From assembly GCA_964512675.1 (NCBI GenBank), contig CAZEJR010000008.1, positions 1 through 64,000 of the forward strand: a stretch of 64,000 nt of DNA, read 5' to 3'. The translations under genes and the position numbers were made by a program. Below, one piece after another: positions 26,815 to 36,409 of this stretch; position 1 is the first letter of the stretch; every line of letters starts with the position of its first letter. The notes under the pieces were generated by a model. That model ran no database searches and had not been told where the DNA came from. It was given only the letters and a program-made list of their open reading frames with translations. The DNA comes from A07HB70 sp964512675 (GTDB taxonomy: Archaea; Halobacteriota; Halobacteria; Halobacteriales; Haloferacaceae).

Positions 26815-27789
26815 ATGTCACAGGTCGAGTTCCCCGACTATCTCGACGTCGACTACACCGACGGCGAGGGGCAGGACCCGGAAGACTACGAGACGCTTCC
26901 GGCGAAGATGGAGAAGGCGGTCGCGGTGACGGAGACCGCCCTCGAGCAGTACGAGCGACCCGCCGTGATGTGGACGGGCGGAAAGGACTCGACGCTCACC
27001 CTCTATTTCGTCCAGCAGGTGGCCGAACGACACGGCTACGACCTCCCGCCCGCCGTCTTCATCGACCACTACCAGCACTTCGACGAGCTGCACGAGTTCG
27101 TCGAGCGCTGGGCAGACGAGTGGGGGCTGGAGGTCGTCTACGCACGGAACACGGACGTCGGCGAGTGCGTCGAGGAGCACGGGCTGACGCCGGGCGACGA
27201 GATTCCCGTCGACGAGCTGTCCGAGCACAACCGGCACCACATCCGGTCGATTCTGGAGTACGAGGAGGACAGCTTTCCGTTTCTCCTCGACACGTACGTC
27301 GGAAACCACCTGCTGAAGACCGTCGCGCTGAACGACGCCCTCGAAGAGCACGACATCGACGGGATCGTCTCCGGCGTCCGGTGGGACGAACAGGAGGCGC
27401 GCGCCGACGAGACGTTCTTCTCGCCGCGTCACGACCCCGACATCTACCCGCCACACGACCGCGCACAGCCGATCCTCCAGTTCGCCGAGGCGGACGTCTG
27501 GGACGCGTTCTGGTACTACGTCGTTCCCGACACCGTCGAGGGGTTCCCGGACGACGGCCACGTCCCGCAGGGCTACGACGACCTGCCGAACGGCCTCACC
27601 CACGAGGCGATCCCCATCTCGCCGAAGTACTTCGAGGGGTTCCGGTCGCTCGGGAGCGAGGTGTCGACGGAGAAGTCCGACACCGAACCCGCGTGGCTCC
27701 AGGACCTCGAGAACACCACCGAGCGCGCCGGCCGCGCCCAGGACAAGGAGGACCTGATGGAGCGCCTGCGCGACCTCGGGTATATGTGA
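26815..27789 (+). CDS. Phosphoadenosine-phosphosulfate reductase family (PP-loop) protein
   Basis: 324-residue adenine-nucleotide alpha-hydrolase-like protein with P-loop VMWTGGKDSTLTLYFVQQ near residues 51-68 and the family's VFIDHYQHFDELHEFVERWA segment. GIVSGVRWDEQEARADETFF and PILQFAEADVWDAFWYYV resemble PAPS reductase/sulfate adenylyltransferase small-subunit enzymes. It lacks an obvious CxxC at the C-terminus, and no sulfate-assimilation genes are nearby, so its substrate is open. An ATTATAT sequence at 26797-26803 is only about 15 nt before the ATG, closer than a normal TATA box. Confidence 0.82.
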   Translation: MSQVEFPDYLDVDYTDGEGQDPEDYETLPAKMEKAVAVTETALEQYERPAVMWTGGKDSTLTLYFVQQVAERHGYDLPPAVFIDHYQHFDELHEFVERWADEWGLEVVYARNTDVGECVEEHGLTPGDEIPVDELSEHNRHHIRSILEYEEDSFPFLLDTYVGNHLLKTVALNDALEEHDIDGIVSGVRWDEQEARADETFFSPRHDPDIYPPHDRAQPILQFAEADVWDAFWYYVVPDTVEGFPDDGHVPQGYDDLPNGLTHEAIPISPKYFEGFRSLGSEVSTEKSDTEPAWLQDLENTTERAGRAQDKEDLMERLRDLGYM

Positions 27790-27950
27790 GCGACGGGGAC
27801 GGGTACCAGGCCCGACTCTGACGGGGCGAGGAGACGACCGGTCCACGCGGGGCCCGTCCACGTGACGAGGGGACGGGGCGGGACAGGACGGGTCGTCCCC
27901 GGCGACCCGGTCCCGAGACCGTTTTCACCCGTCCACTCCTCTGTCGGTCC

Positions 27951-28706
27951 GTGTGTACCCTCGCCGTCGCGTGGCGCGCGTTCGACGGCGCGCCCGTCGC
28001 CGTCGCCGCTAACCGCGACGAGGCGCTCGACCGACCCGCGGAGCCGCCGACGCGCCGGCGGTTCGGCGAGACCGCAGCCGTCGCGCCGCGGGACGCCCGC
28101 GCCGGCGGAACGTGGATCGGGTACAACGAACACGGCCTGGTCGTCGGTCTGACGAACCGCTGGGACGTCGGCATCGAGGGCGGACGCTCGCGGGGGCTGC
28201 TCGTCGCAGACGTGCTCGCGGCGTCCTCGGCTCGGGCGGCACGAGACGCCGTCGAACGTGCCGTCGAACGCGACGAGTACGCCGGGTTCGAACTCGTCGC
28301 CGCGGACGCCGACCACGCGGCGCTGCTGGAGTGGAACGGTCGGCTCCACGCCCGGGCGCTCACCCCCGGCGTGGGCGTCGTCGGCAACGTCGGCGCGGCG
28401 CTCGTCGACGGCTCGACGTTCGCGCTCGCCGACGACACCGACACCGACGAGCGCCGCCGTGACCGGGCCGCGAGCGCCCGGTGCCTGCGCGAGGTCCTCA
28501 CAGTCCGGGCCGGCGAGGGCGTCGACGGGTGGCTCCGTCGCGCCGGGCGCGCGCTCGGCGACCACGCGTTCGGCGCCTGTCTCCACGGCGACGGGTTCGG
28601 GACGCGGTCGTCGTCGCTCCTCGCGGTCGGCGGCACGCCGGCGTACCGCTTCGCCGACGGGCCGCCGTGTGAGACGCCGTACCGCACGGTGGACGAACAG
28701 GTTTAA
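27951..28706 (+). CDS. NRDE (TANGO2-like) family protein
   Basis: 251 residues beginning MCTLAVAWRAF, with the AANRDEALDRPAEPP box that names the family and the GTWIGYNEHGLVVGLTNR segment. The conserved Cys2 next to the start suggests an Ntn-hydrolase-like fold, as proposed for the family. Eukaryotic TANGO2 is linked to metabolism and haem handling; the archaeal role is unknown. A GTTTTCAC element about 28 nt before the GTG fits a leaderless transcript. Confidence 0.85.
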   Translation: MCTLAVAWRAFDGAPVAVAANRDEALDRPAEPPTRRRFGETAAVAPRDARAGGTWIGYNEHGLVVGLTNRWDVGIEGGRSRGLLVADVLAASSARAARDAVERAVERDEYAGFELVAADADHAALLEWNGRLHARALTPGVGVVGNVGAALVDGSTFALADDTDTDERRRDRAASARCLREVLTVRAGEGVDGWLRRAGRALGDHAFGACLHGDGFGTRSSSLLAVGGTPAYRFADGPPCETPYRTVDEQV

Positions 28707-28769
28707 CCACCGACAAAGGCTACTCGTCGGTGTGTCTGGAGTCACCCGATATCCCGGGAGGCGAAACCG

Positions 28770-29123
28770 GTGAGCGCCGTCGAGATGGAGACCGACCTCT
28801 CCGAGGAGGAACGCGCCGCGCTCGAACTGGTGCGCGAGACCGGTGGCATCCACCAGAGCGACCTCTGGAAGGAGCTCGGGGTCTCCTCGCGTCAGGGGAG
28901 CCGTATCGCCGAGTCGCTGTCCGAGGCCGACCTCGTCGAGCGGTCCGATGCGGTGTACAACGGCCACACGACCTACTTCATCGAACCGGTGGCCCGCGAC
29001 CTCGAGTTCGCCCTGCTGATGGCCGGCGACATGCTCAGCCCGTTCATCGGCGAGGAGGAGATCGACCCCAACAGCGACGCCTTCTCGCAGTGGCTGATGA
29101 ACCTCGCGTACGAGGACTACTGA
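28770..29123 (+). CDS. Winged-helix transcriptional regulator
   Basis: 117-residue protein (or 112 from the ATG at 28785) with a MarR/Lrp-like winged helix: EERAALELVRETGGIHQSDL then WKELGVSSRQGSRIAESLSE as the recognition helix, followed by an acidic C-terminal segment (FIGEEEIDPNSDAFSQWLMN). It looks like a conserved haloarchaeal regulator. Its 3' end overlaps the convergent FAD-oxidase gene by 7 nt. A TTTAA at 28702-28706, overlapping the previous stop codon, could be its TATA box. Confidence 0.78.
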   Translation: MSAVEMETDLSEEERAALELVRETGGIHQSDLWKELGVSSRQGSRIAESLSEADLVERSDAVYNGHTTYFIEPVARDLEFALLMAGDMLSPFIGEEEIDPNSDAFSQWLMNLAYEDY

Positions 29124-30499
29124 TCGGGCAGCGCCGTCCCCGGATTCAGCGTGTCGTTCGGGTCGAGCGCCGACTTCACCGCCCGCATCGCCTCGACCGC
29201 GCCGGCGCCGTGTTCGGCGGTCATGTACGACCGCTTGCCGAGGCCGACGCCGTGTTCGCCCGTCGACGTGCCCGACAGCTCGAGGGCGCGCTCGACGATA
29301 CGGTCGCTCGCCTCGCTGCCCCGGGCCACTTCGTCCGGGTCGTCCGGGTCGACGAGGACGGCGTAGTGGACGTTGCCGTCACCCGCGTGACCGAACGCCG
29401 GCACGTCGAAGCCGTACTCCGCGCCGATGTCACGCACCGCCCGGACCATCTCGGGAAACGACCCGATCGGCACGGTGACGTCTCCGACCGTCAGCGGCGT
29501 CCGGTCGGGGTCCCAGGCCTCTATCGCGTCGGCTGCCTGACGGCGTGCGGCCCAGATGCGCTCCATCTCCGCCGGAGCCTCGGCGAACGAGACGGTACCG
29601 CCGGCTGCCGACAGCACAGACGTACACCGCTCGGCTGTCGCGTCGGCGCCGGCCTCGGTGCCGGCGTGGATCGCGACGTACACCGCCGGGTCGGGCGGCA
29701 CGTCCGCGTCGGCGTACGCCGAGGCCATCCGCGCGGTGAGGGGGTCGACGAGTTCGAGCGTCGCGACGTCGACGCCCTCGCGAACGGTCCGCGCGACCGC
29801 CGCGGCGGCGTCGTCGAGCGTCTCGAACGTGGCTCGACCGGCCCGGCGAGCGCGCGGCTCGGGCGCGAGCGCGAGCGTCACACGCGTCACGACCGCGAGG
29901 GTGCCCTCGCTCCCGACGACGAGCGCGGTGAGGTCGTAACCGCTGGACGACTTCCGGGCACGCGACCCCGTCTCTACGACCGTCCCGTCGGCGAGGACTG
30001 CCTCAAGGCCCAGCACCCAGTCGCCCACCTCGCCGTACTTGACCGTCTGTGTCCCGCTCGCGCCCGTCGCGACCATACCACCGATCGTCGAGAACGCCGC
30101 CGACTGCGGGAACGGCGGGCAGACGAGTCCGTGTGCCGCGGCGGCGTCCTCGACCTCGCCGCCGACGACACCGGGACCGACGTCCAGCTGGAGGTCGTCG
30201 GGTCGGACGGGACCGACGGTGTCCATCCGTGTCGTGTCGAGCGTCACTCCACCGCCCGTCGCGAGCGCCGCGCCCTCGATGCCAGAGCCGGCGGCGTACG
30301 GGGTGACGGGGACGCCACGCCGGTCACAGGCCGCGAGCACCGCGGCAACCTCGTCGGTCGACTCTGGCCAGACGACGGCGTCCGGGTCGCCGCCCGAGCG
30401 GCCCCAGTCCTCCTCGTACTCGGCGCGGTCCGTCCGGTCGAGAGACAGACGGTCCGGCGGGAGATGGGCCGCGAGGAAGTCGAAGCTGACGTCGCTCAC
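29117..30499 (-). CDS. FAD-binding oxidase (glycolate oxidase/D-lactate dehydrogenase GlcD type)
   Basis: 460-residue flavoprotein of the VAO/PCMH family that oxidises a 2-hydroxy acid such as D-lactate or glycolate. The FAD domain is at residues about 35-210 (VTPYAAGSGIEGAALATGGG, GGMVATGASGTQTVKYGEVG, SSSGYDLTALVVGSEGTLAV). The cap domain ends in the family motifs FGHAGDGNVHYAVL and STGEHGVGLGKRSYM. No Fe-S subunit (GlcF) is adjacent, favouring a D-lactate-dehydrogenase-like single-subunit enzyme. A TTTTGC element sits about 27 nt upstream of the GTG. Confidence 0.88.
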   Translation of the reverse strand: MSDVSFDFLAAHLPPDRLSLDRTDRAEYEEDWGRSGGDPDAVVWPESTDEVAAVLAACDRRGVPVTPYAAGSGIEGAALATGGGVTLDTTRMDTVGPVRPDDLQLDVGPGVVGGEVEDAAAAHGLVCPPFPQSAAFSTIGGMVATGASGTQTVKYGEVGDWVLGLEAVLADGTVVETGSRARKSSSGYDLTALVVGSEGTLAVVTRVTLALAPEPRARRAGRATFETLDDAAAAVARTVREGVDVATLELVDPLTARMASAYADADVPPDPAVYVAIHAGTEAGADATAERCTSVLSAAGGTVSFAEAPAEMERIWAARRQAADAIEAWDPDRTPLTVGDVTVPIGSFPEMVRAVRDIGAEYGFDVPAFGHAGDGNVHYAVLVDPDDPDEVARGSEASDRIVERALELSGTSTGEHGVGLGKRSYMTAEHGAGAVEAMRAVKSALDPNDTLNPGTALPDQ

Positions 30500-30541
30500 G
30501 GGGAGACTCCGGGGGCCGAGGGCAAAAGCTCGCCGGTGGCG

Positions 30542-31339
<798 letters not shown>

Positions 31340-31426
31340 ATGTGGATCCGTCGCGAGCGTCAGCCCGGCCGCCTCGGGGGCCGTCGGAGCTGACAGTCCG
31401 CTCCTCTGGTCGTGCGGTCGGGCCGA

Positions 31427-31435
31427 GTAAATACC
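31427..31435 (-). promoter_or_regulatory. TATA-like element before psmA
   Basis: GGTATTTAC on the minus strand in the rnp2-psmA gap. A start site 25-27 nt downstream would leave a leader of about 65 nt before the psmA ATG, in contrast to the leaderless neighbours. Confidence 0.45.
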
Positions 31436-31453
31436 CTTTCCTTCGGGGCGCAG

Positions 31454-31804
31454 TCAGCCGTCGAGGAACCGCTCGACGCAGGCGCGGACCGTCCCCGAGA
31501 CGCCTCGCACCCGGAGCGCCGCGGGGGTGCCGTCGAGGGTCGTCACACAGGCCAGCGCGGCCCGCGCTCGCTCGACCTCGTCCCGACGGACCCGGAGGAC
31601 GACCGCGTCGTCACCGGCCTCGACGACCGTCGGGTCGACGGCGGCGCTCCCCGGGTCACCGAACAGCGCCACGGTTGCGCTCCAGACGGCCCGCTGGACC
31701 GCCCGGCGGTCCGGGGGCGTGCGCTCTCCTCCCGGCGTCGTCCCCAGTTCGACGCCGACCGTGAGGTAGCGCCACCGCGGCCGGTTGGCCTTCGGGCGCG
31801 TCAC
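31454..31804 (-). CDS. rnp2: RNase P protein component 2 (Pop5)
   Basis: 116-residue Pop5/Rnp2 subunit of archaeal RNase P, which trims tRNA 5' leaders. Begins with a basic VTRPKANRPRWRYLTVGVEL segment and has the WSATVALFGDPGSAAVDPTV strand-helix and VRGVSGTVRACVERF end typical of the family. The GTG at 31804 overlaps the rnp3 stop as GTGA; the open frame upstream is a shadow of rnp3. It works with Rpp30 (next entry), with which it forms a known subcomplex. Confidence 0.9.
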   Translation of the reverse strand: MTRPKANRPRWRYLTVGVELGTTPGGERTPPDRRAVQRAVWSATVALFGDPGSAAVDPTVVEAGDDAVVLRVRRDEVERARAALACVTTLDGTPAALRVRGVSGTVRACVERFLDG

Positions 31805-32496
31805 GGGTCGTCTCCGGTCGACCAGTCCGCCGGGTTGTACCGCCCGCGGCGCACGCCCGGCATCACCCAGTCGTCGCCCGCCCGGTCGCGGTTGCGCGCG
31901 ACCAGTCGCCCCCACTCACGCAGGCCCTCGCGGACGAACTCTGCCGACAGGCCAGCCGCCTCGCCGACGGCGGCGAGCGCGCGGGGGTCGCGCAGTTCGA
32001 GCGGCGTGTCGGCGCCGGCAGTCACGACGTGTGGCGTGTCGTTCGTCTCGACGAGGTCGCGGAGCCGCGAGAGCGCCGCTATCGCGCGGACACGGGAGCC
32101 ACTCGTCGCGCGGAGCACCGGCCCGAGGTCGAAGGCGACCCGGACACCCTCCCGCGCCGCCGCCCGCGCGAGGACGTCGTCGAACGGGAACGCGTCCGGT
32201 CCGACCGCGCCGGCGAGGACGTCGACCCGCGGCTCACCCGTCGCGAAGCGGTTGCGGGCGACGGTCCCGCCGCGGACGACCAGGAGCGTCGCCGTCTCGC
32301 GGCGGTCACGTACGAGCGACCCCGCCCGCTCTGGGTCGGCGTCGACGGTGACCGCCGGGACGGCGTCTACCCCGTGGTCGTCCGGCACCGCGTCAGGCGC
32401 GAGGCCACGGAGCACCAGTCCGTCGTACCCGAGTCGCGCCGCCGTCGCGACGAACCGGTCGGCCGCGGCGTCGCCGGTCTCAACGGCGTCGTACAC
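31801..32496 (-). CDS. rnp3: RNase P protein component 3 (Rpp30)
   Basis: 231-residue TIM-barrel subunit of RNase P. The VYDAVETGDAAADRFVATAA start, LGYDGLVLRG, RVAFDLGPVLRATSGSRVRA and the C-terminal half match Rpp30. GTG at 32496 gives the family start; the frame upstream belongs to antisense sequence of the amidohydrolase gene. Operon with rnp2 (GTGA overlap). The divergent amidohydrolase promoter shares the 81-nt gap. Confidence 0.9.
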   Translation of the reverse strand: MYDAVETGDAAADRFVATAARLGYDGLVLRGLAPDAVPDDHGVDAVPAVTVDADPERAGSLVRDRRETATLLVVRGGTVARNRFATGEPRVDVLAGAVGPDAFPFDDVLARAAAREGVRVAFDLGPVLRATSGSRVRAIAALSRLRDLVETNDTPHVVTAGADTPLELRDPRALAAVGEAAGLSAEFVREGLREWGRLVARNRDRAGDDWVMPGVRRGRYNPADWSTGDDP

Positions 32497-32577
32497 GCCC
32501 GGCGCTGCGGGGGCCGACGACTTGCAGGTTACGGACCGCCGAAAGGGTGAATAGCCACCCGCGCCAGCGGTCGAACC

Positions 32578-33705
32578 ATGACACAGCACGCGGCTGGTCG
32601 CGCACGGACGCTGGACAGTGTCGACGTGGTCGTCGACACCGACGCACACGTCACAGAGAGTGTCGACCAGCTCCTCGAGTATATGGACCCGGCGGACGAA
32701 GGACTGCGCCGTATCGTCGAGGACGCCGCGCACCCGGAACACGACATCTACTCCGTCGCTCACCCGACGCCGCCGTTCATCCACACGGACGCGTTCGGCG
32801 ACGTCTACGGCGACCATCCGACCGGGACGGTAGAGGCAAAGCGCTCGGAGATGGACGAGTTCGGCCTCGACTACTCGGTCCTGAACCCGACGCTCGGCCT
32901 CGCGCTCGCGACGGTGAACAACGACCGCGCCGCCGTGGCGCTGGCGAAGGCGTACAACGCCTGGATACTCGACCAGTTCGTCGACGACGGGCAGGGCGAC
33001 ATCCTCACGCCCGTGCTGGTCCCGCCGCAGGCGCCGGACAAGGCCGCGGAGATCGTCGACGACCGGGCCGACGAGCCGGGCGTGGTCGGCGTCCAGGTTC
33101 CGGCGACCGGGCTCGTCCCGCCGCCGGGTCACCGGTGGTACGACCCGCTCTACGAGGCGGCACAGGAAAACGGCCTGCCGGTGATGTTCCACTCCGGGTC
33201 GGGCGCGACAGCAGACATCTTCCCGGTGCTGCGCAAGTGGGCCGAGACGTACGCGGAGGACCACGCGATGGTCCACCCGTTCACCGCGATGTGGAACCTC
33301 ACGTCGATGCTGTTCCAGGGCGTGCCCGAGCGGTTCCCCGACCTCGAGTTCGTCTTCCAGGAGGCCGGCGTCGGCTGGATTCCGTACACGAAGTGGCGCC
33401 TCGACGACCACTACCTCGAGCTGTCCGACGAGGTGCCGGGGCTGGAGAAGCTCCCGAGCAAGTACGTCGACGAGCGGTTCCACTTCTCGACCCAGCCGCT
33501 CGGCTACACCGGCGACCGCCCCGAGCAGATGGCGAAGATGATCGAACTCGTCGGGCCGGAGACGCTGATGTACTCTTCGGACCTGCCACACCCGGACTTC
33601 GACCCGCCGGAGGAGCTGTACGACCGCGTCCGAGGGCAGCTCGACGACGAGGCGGTCCGTGGCATCATGGGCGAGACGGCGACGGACGTGTTCGGGCTGT
33701 CGTGA
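32578..33705 (+). CDS. Amidohydrolase-family protein (ACMSD/decarboxylase-like)
   Basis: 375-residue metal-dependent hydrolase/decarboxylase (amidohydrolase_2). An N-terminal VVDTDAHVTES motif supplies the first metal ligands (Asp-x-Asp-x-His variant of HxH), MFHSGSGA carries a central His, the FQEAGVGWIPYTKWRLDDHY segment follows, and MYSSDLPHPDF contains the conserved catalytic Asp. Related enzymes decarboxylate aromatic acids; the substrate here is unknown. Its TGA overlaps the GTG of a Rieske ferredoxin gene, so the two are translationally coupled and probably act together. Confidence 0.86.
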   Translation: MTQHAAGRARTLDSVDVVVDTDAHVTESVDQLLEYMDPADEGLRRIVEDAAHPEHDIYSVAHPTPPFIHTDAFGDVYGDHPTGTVEAKRSEMDEFGLDYSVLNPTLGLALATVNNDRAAVALAKAYNAWILDQFVDDGQGDILTPVLVPPQAPDKAAEIVDDRADEPGVVGVQVPATGLVPPPGHRWYDPLYEAAQENGLPVMFHSGSGATADIFPVLRKWAETYAEDHAMVHPFTAMWNLTSMLFQGVPERFPDLEFVFQEAGVGWIPYTKWRLDDHYLELSDEVPGLEKLPSKYVDERFHFSTQPLGYTGDRPEQMAKMIELVGPETLMYSSDLPHPDFDPPEELYDRVRGQLDDEAVRGIMGETATDVFGLS

Positions 33706-34067
33706 GTGGCGGTCGGCGTCACCGTGTCGCGCGCGCCGAAGAGGTGGCAGAGCCCGGCGACCGCGTCATCGTCGACGTCGGAGGCCAGGAGGTGGCGGTG
33801 TTCAACGTCGACGGCGACCTCCACGCGCTCCCGAACTTCTGTCCGCACCAGGCCGCGCCGCTGTGCGAGGGCGACCTGACGGGCCGGATGGTCGTCGGCG
33901 AGGACGGCTGGTCGTGGGAGTACGTCCAGCGCGGCGAGATCGTCACCTGTCCGTGGCACGGCTGGAAGTTCGACGTCACGACGGGCAGGAACGTCAAGGA
34001 CACGGACGTGGCGGTGCCACACTACGACGTCGAACTCGACGACGACCACGTGGTCGTCGTCCGGTAG
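33702..34067 (+). CDS. Rieske-type [2Fe-2S] ferredoxin
   Basis: 121 residues with both Rieske boxes: NFCPHQAAPLCEG (Cys47, His49) and VTCPWHGWKFD (Cys83, His86). The roughly 33-residue spacing between the boxes is longer than in minimal Rieske ferredoxins and contains a WEYVQRGEI segment. No signal peptide or membrane helix, so it is a soluble cytoplasmic electron carrier. The overlap with the amidohydrolase gene (GTGA) suggests the pair forms one pathway; no oxygenase catalytic subunit is nearby. Confidence 0.9.
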   Translation: MSGGRRHRVARAEEVAEPGDRVIVDVGGQEVAVFNVDGDLHALPNFCPHQAAPLCEGDLTGRMVVGEDGWSWEYVQRGEIVTCPWHGWKFDVTTGRNVKDTDVAVPHYDVELDDDHVVVVR

Positions 34068-34094
34068 GCACCGGGCCGGCGACGACAGAGCCGG

Positions 34095-34484
34095 CTACTC
34101 GACTGCCTCGCGCACCGCGGTCCGGAGTTCCTCGCTCGTCAGGCCGTAGACGGTGTAGCCCTCGCCGTGTCGCCGGTGGTCCACCTCGCGGACGGTCTCG
34201 CCGTCGACGACGAGCGCCCACTCTCCGTCGGACTGCGGGTTGCGGGCGCGAAAGCGCACGTCGACGCCGAACTCGTCTGTCAGCGTCGCGACGAGCGGCG
34301 GCGACAGGTCACCGTCTGCCAGCCGCGGCGGACGGTACGGTCGCATCCCGTGGGCGCGGAACTCCTCGACGTTCGTCCGCCACCAGTCCGGGTACGTCGA
34401 CAGGTCCTCGCCCTCGTACGGGTCGTCGTCGTCGTGGCCAGCCGGGAGCGAGGCCGGACGGGGCGGGTCCTCGTCGTCGGACAC
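34095..34484 (-). CDS. Conserved haloarchaeal protein of unknown function
   Basis: 129 residues, strongly acidic at the N-terminus (DDDDPYEGEDLSTYPDWW), followed by RTNVEEFRAHGMRPYRPPRL and an alpha/beta region predicted to end in EELRTAVREAVE. The pattern WWR-x-N-x2-EFR-x-HG-x-RPYRPPR-x-DG looks conserved and suggests a real family. No known catalytic motif. The GTG at 34484 was chosen because upstream sequence is Arg/Pro shadow. It converges on the Rieske gene with a 27-nt gap. Confidence 0.68.
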   Translation of the reverse strand: MSDDEDPPRPASLPAGHDDDDPYEGEDLSTYPDWWRTNVEEFRAHGMRPYRPPRLADGDLSPPLVATLTDEFGVDVRFRARNPQSDGEWALVVDGETVREVDHRRHGEGYTVYGLTSEELRTAVREAVE

Positions 34485-34626
34485 GGCGGAGTCTGACGCG
34501 CCGGGGCGATGAACGTTCGGGGCGCACCGGGCCGGGCACGGGCGCACCCGCGTGTCCCGAGCACCGCCACCGGGAGCCCGAGAGGACGACCGCGGGCCGA
34601 GAGCACACCGGTCGCAGACGCCCACA

Positions 34627-34634
34627 GTCTTAGG
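34627..34634 (+). promoter_or_regulatory. TATA-like element before the peroxiredoxin gene
   Basis: GTCTTAGG centred about 28 nt before the ATG at 34659, in an otherwise featureless 174-nt divergent gap. Confidence 0.4.
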
Positions 34635-34658
34635 TGCGGGGCGCGCGCGGCAGCGGGT

Positions 34659-35153
34659 ATGCCAGTCGAAGTCGGCGACGACGCGCCGCGGTTCACGCTG
34701 CCGATGGCGCGAGGACGGGCGTACAACGACATCGAGGAGTTCTCGCTGGAGGCGGCGCTCGGCGGCGGTCCGCTCGTCCTCGCGTTCTTTCCCGCGGCGT
34801 TCACCAGCGGCTGTACCGACGAACTCTGTGCGTTCACCGAGGGTCTCTCCGCGTTCGAGCGCGTCGACGCCGACGTCTACGGGGTCAGCGTCGACCTCTC
34901 GTTCTCGCAAAACGAGTTCATCGTCGAGGAGGGCCTGTCGGTGCCGCTACTCTCCGACCACGAGCGCGAGGTGTCCCGTGCGTACGACGTCGTACAGCAG
35001 GAGATGTACGGTCACTTCGAGGTGAGCCGGCGCGCGGTGTTCGTCCTCGACGACGAGGGGGTCGTCACCTACCGCTGGGTGCGCGAGGGCGACAATCCGG
35101 CGTTCGGCGAGTTCGTCGACGAGGTGGCTGAGGCCGCCGCGGCGGCGAGCTAA
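34659..35153 (+). CDS. Peroxiredoxin (AhpC/TSA, BCP-like)
   Basis: 164-residue thiol peroxidase reducing peroxides. The active-site motif FFPAAFTSGCTDELC places the peroxidatic Cys at about residue 52 and a second Cys five residues later (57), the pattern of alpha/BCP-type atypical 2-Cys enzymes. The catalytic Thr (49) and Pro (45) are present, and the conserved Arg lies in EVSRRAVFVLD. The ATG at 34659 gives the normal family start. It converges on lysA with a 4-nt overlap. Confidence 0.92.
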   Translation: MPVEVGDDAPRFTLPMARGRAYNDIEEFSLEAALGGGPLVLAFFPAAFTSGCTDELCAFTEGLSAFERVDADVYGVSVDLSFSQNEFIVEEGLSVPLLSDHEREVSRAYDVVQQEMYGHFEVSRRAVFVLDDEGVVTYRWVREGDNPAFGEFVDEVAEAAAAAS

Positions 35154-36409
35154 CGCCGCTCGCGCGCCAGGACGTCGTCGACGGTCCGGCGCTCGCGGAC
35201 CACGCGCGTCTCGCCGCCCTCGACGGCGACCTCCGCCGGCAGCGGCTGCGAGTGAAACTCGTTCGCGAGCTCTATCCCGTACGCGCCCGCGATCCCGACT
35301 GCGAGGAGGTCGCCGCGCTCCGGGCGCGGGATCGCCCGGCGCTCACAGAGCGTGTCGGTGCTGGTACAGACCGGCCCGCCGACGGTGACGTCGTCCGGCG
35401 CGCGGTCGGGGCCGGTGACGTTCCGGAACGGGTGGTACGAGTCGAGCAGCGAGGGCCGCATCAGCGTCGCGAGGCTGGCGTCGACGCCGACGACCGTCGG
35501 CCCGGGCGTCTCTTTCCGCGTGTTCACGCGGGTCAGTATCAGGCTGGCGTCGGCGACGACGTACCGGCCCGGCTCGACCGCGAGCCGGGCGTCGGCGTCG
35601 GCCTCCGCGAGCGCGGCCCGTGTCTCGCGCGCCAGCGCGTCGACGTCGGGAGGAGCCTCGTCCTCGCGGTACGGTACGGTGAACCCGCCGCCGACGTCGA
35701 CGACGTCGACGCCGCCGACCTCGCGCGCGACCGTGCCGAGCCGTCGCGCGGCCTCGGGGTGGGTCAGGTCGCCGGCCATCCCGCTCGCGCCGTGGGCGTG
35801 GAGGCCGACGAGGTCGAACGGGTACGCCTCGCGGACGGCCCGGGCCGTCTCGACCGCGTCGGGGTACGGGATCCCGAACTTCGCGTCCGGGCCGACCGCG
35901 AACGACTCGTGTGGGCCGCCGACCTCGCCGGGGTTGATCCGGAGGAGGAGGTCGCCCGCGAACCCCCGGTCCGCGAGGCGGTCGAGCGTGTCGACGGCGC
36001 CCGCGGTCACGCACAGCCCCGGGTGGTCGGCCCAGAGGTCGACGGCGGCGTCGAGGTCGCGGGCGGGCGGGTTGACCGCGGTGTACTGGAGCGAGTCGGG
36101 GTCGGCACCAGCCGCGAGCGCGCGGCGTATCTCGTCTGCGGCGGCACACTCTATCGGCAGCCCCTCGTCGAGGACCGTCTGCAACACCGCCTGTCCGGTG
36201 TTCGCCTTCGCGGCGTACATCCGGTGGGCGTCTGGAAACGCCCGGGCCAGCCGGCGGACGTTCTCGCGCACCCGGTCGAGGTCGGTGACGTACAGCGGGG
36301 TGTCGTGGGTCGTCGCGAGCGACTCCAGCAGGTCGGCGTCCCAGTCGGTCACCCGGCGGACCGCGGGGCCGGTGTCGGCTGCCAGCCCGTCCGCGTCGCT
36401 CCGGCTCAC
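35150..36409 (-). CDS. lysA: Diaminopimelate decarboxylase
   Basis: Last step of lysine synthesis: PLP-dependent decarboxylation of meso-diaminopimelate. 419 residues of the fold-III type, with the PLP lysine in HRMYAAKANTG near residue 68, the glycine-rich VDVGGGFTVPY, and CTSTDTLCERR, which provides the Cys and acidic residues of the active site. Final gene of dapA-B-D-lysA, overlapping dapD by 4 nt (ATGA-type). Confidence 0.94.
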   Translation of the reverse strand: MSRSDADGLAADTGPAVRRVTDWDADLLESLATTHDTPLYVTDLDRVRENVRRLARAFPDAHRMYAAKANTGQAVLQTVLDEGLPIECAAADEIRRALAAGADPDSLQYTAVNPPARDLDAAVDLWADHPGLCVTAGAVDTLDRLADRGFAGDLLLRINPGEVGGPHESFAVGPDAKFGIPYPDAVETARAVREAYPFDLVGLHAHGASGMAGDLTHPEAARRLGTVAREVGGVDVVDVGGGFTVPYREDEAPPDVDALARETRAALAEADADARLAVEPGRYVVADASLILTRVNTRKETPGPTVVGVDASLATLMRPSLLDSYHPFRNVTGPDRAPDDVTVGGPVCTSTDTLCERRAIPRPERGDLLAVGIAGAYGIELANEFHSQPLPAEVAVEGGETRVVRERRTVDDVLARERR

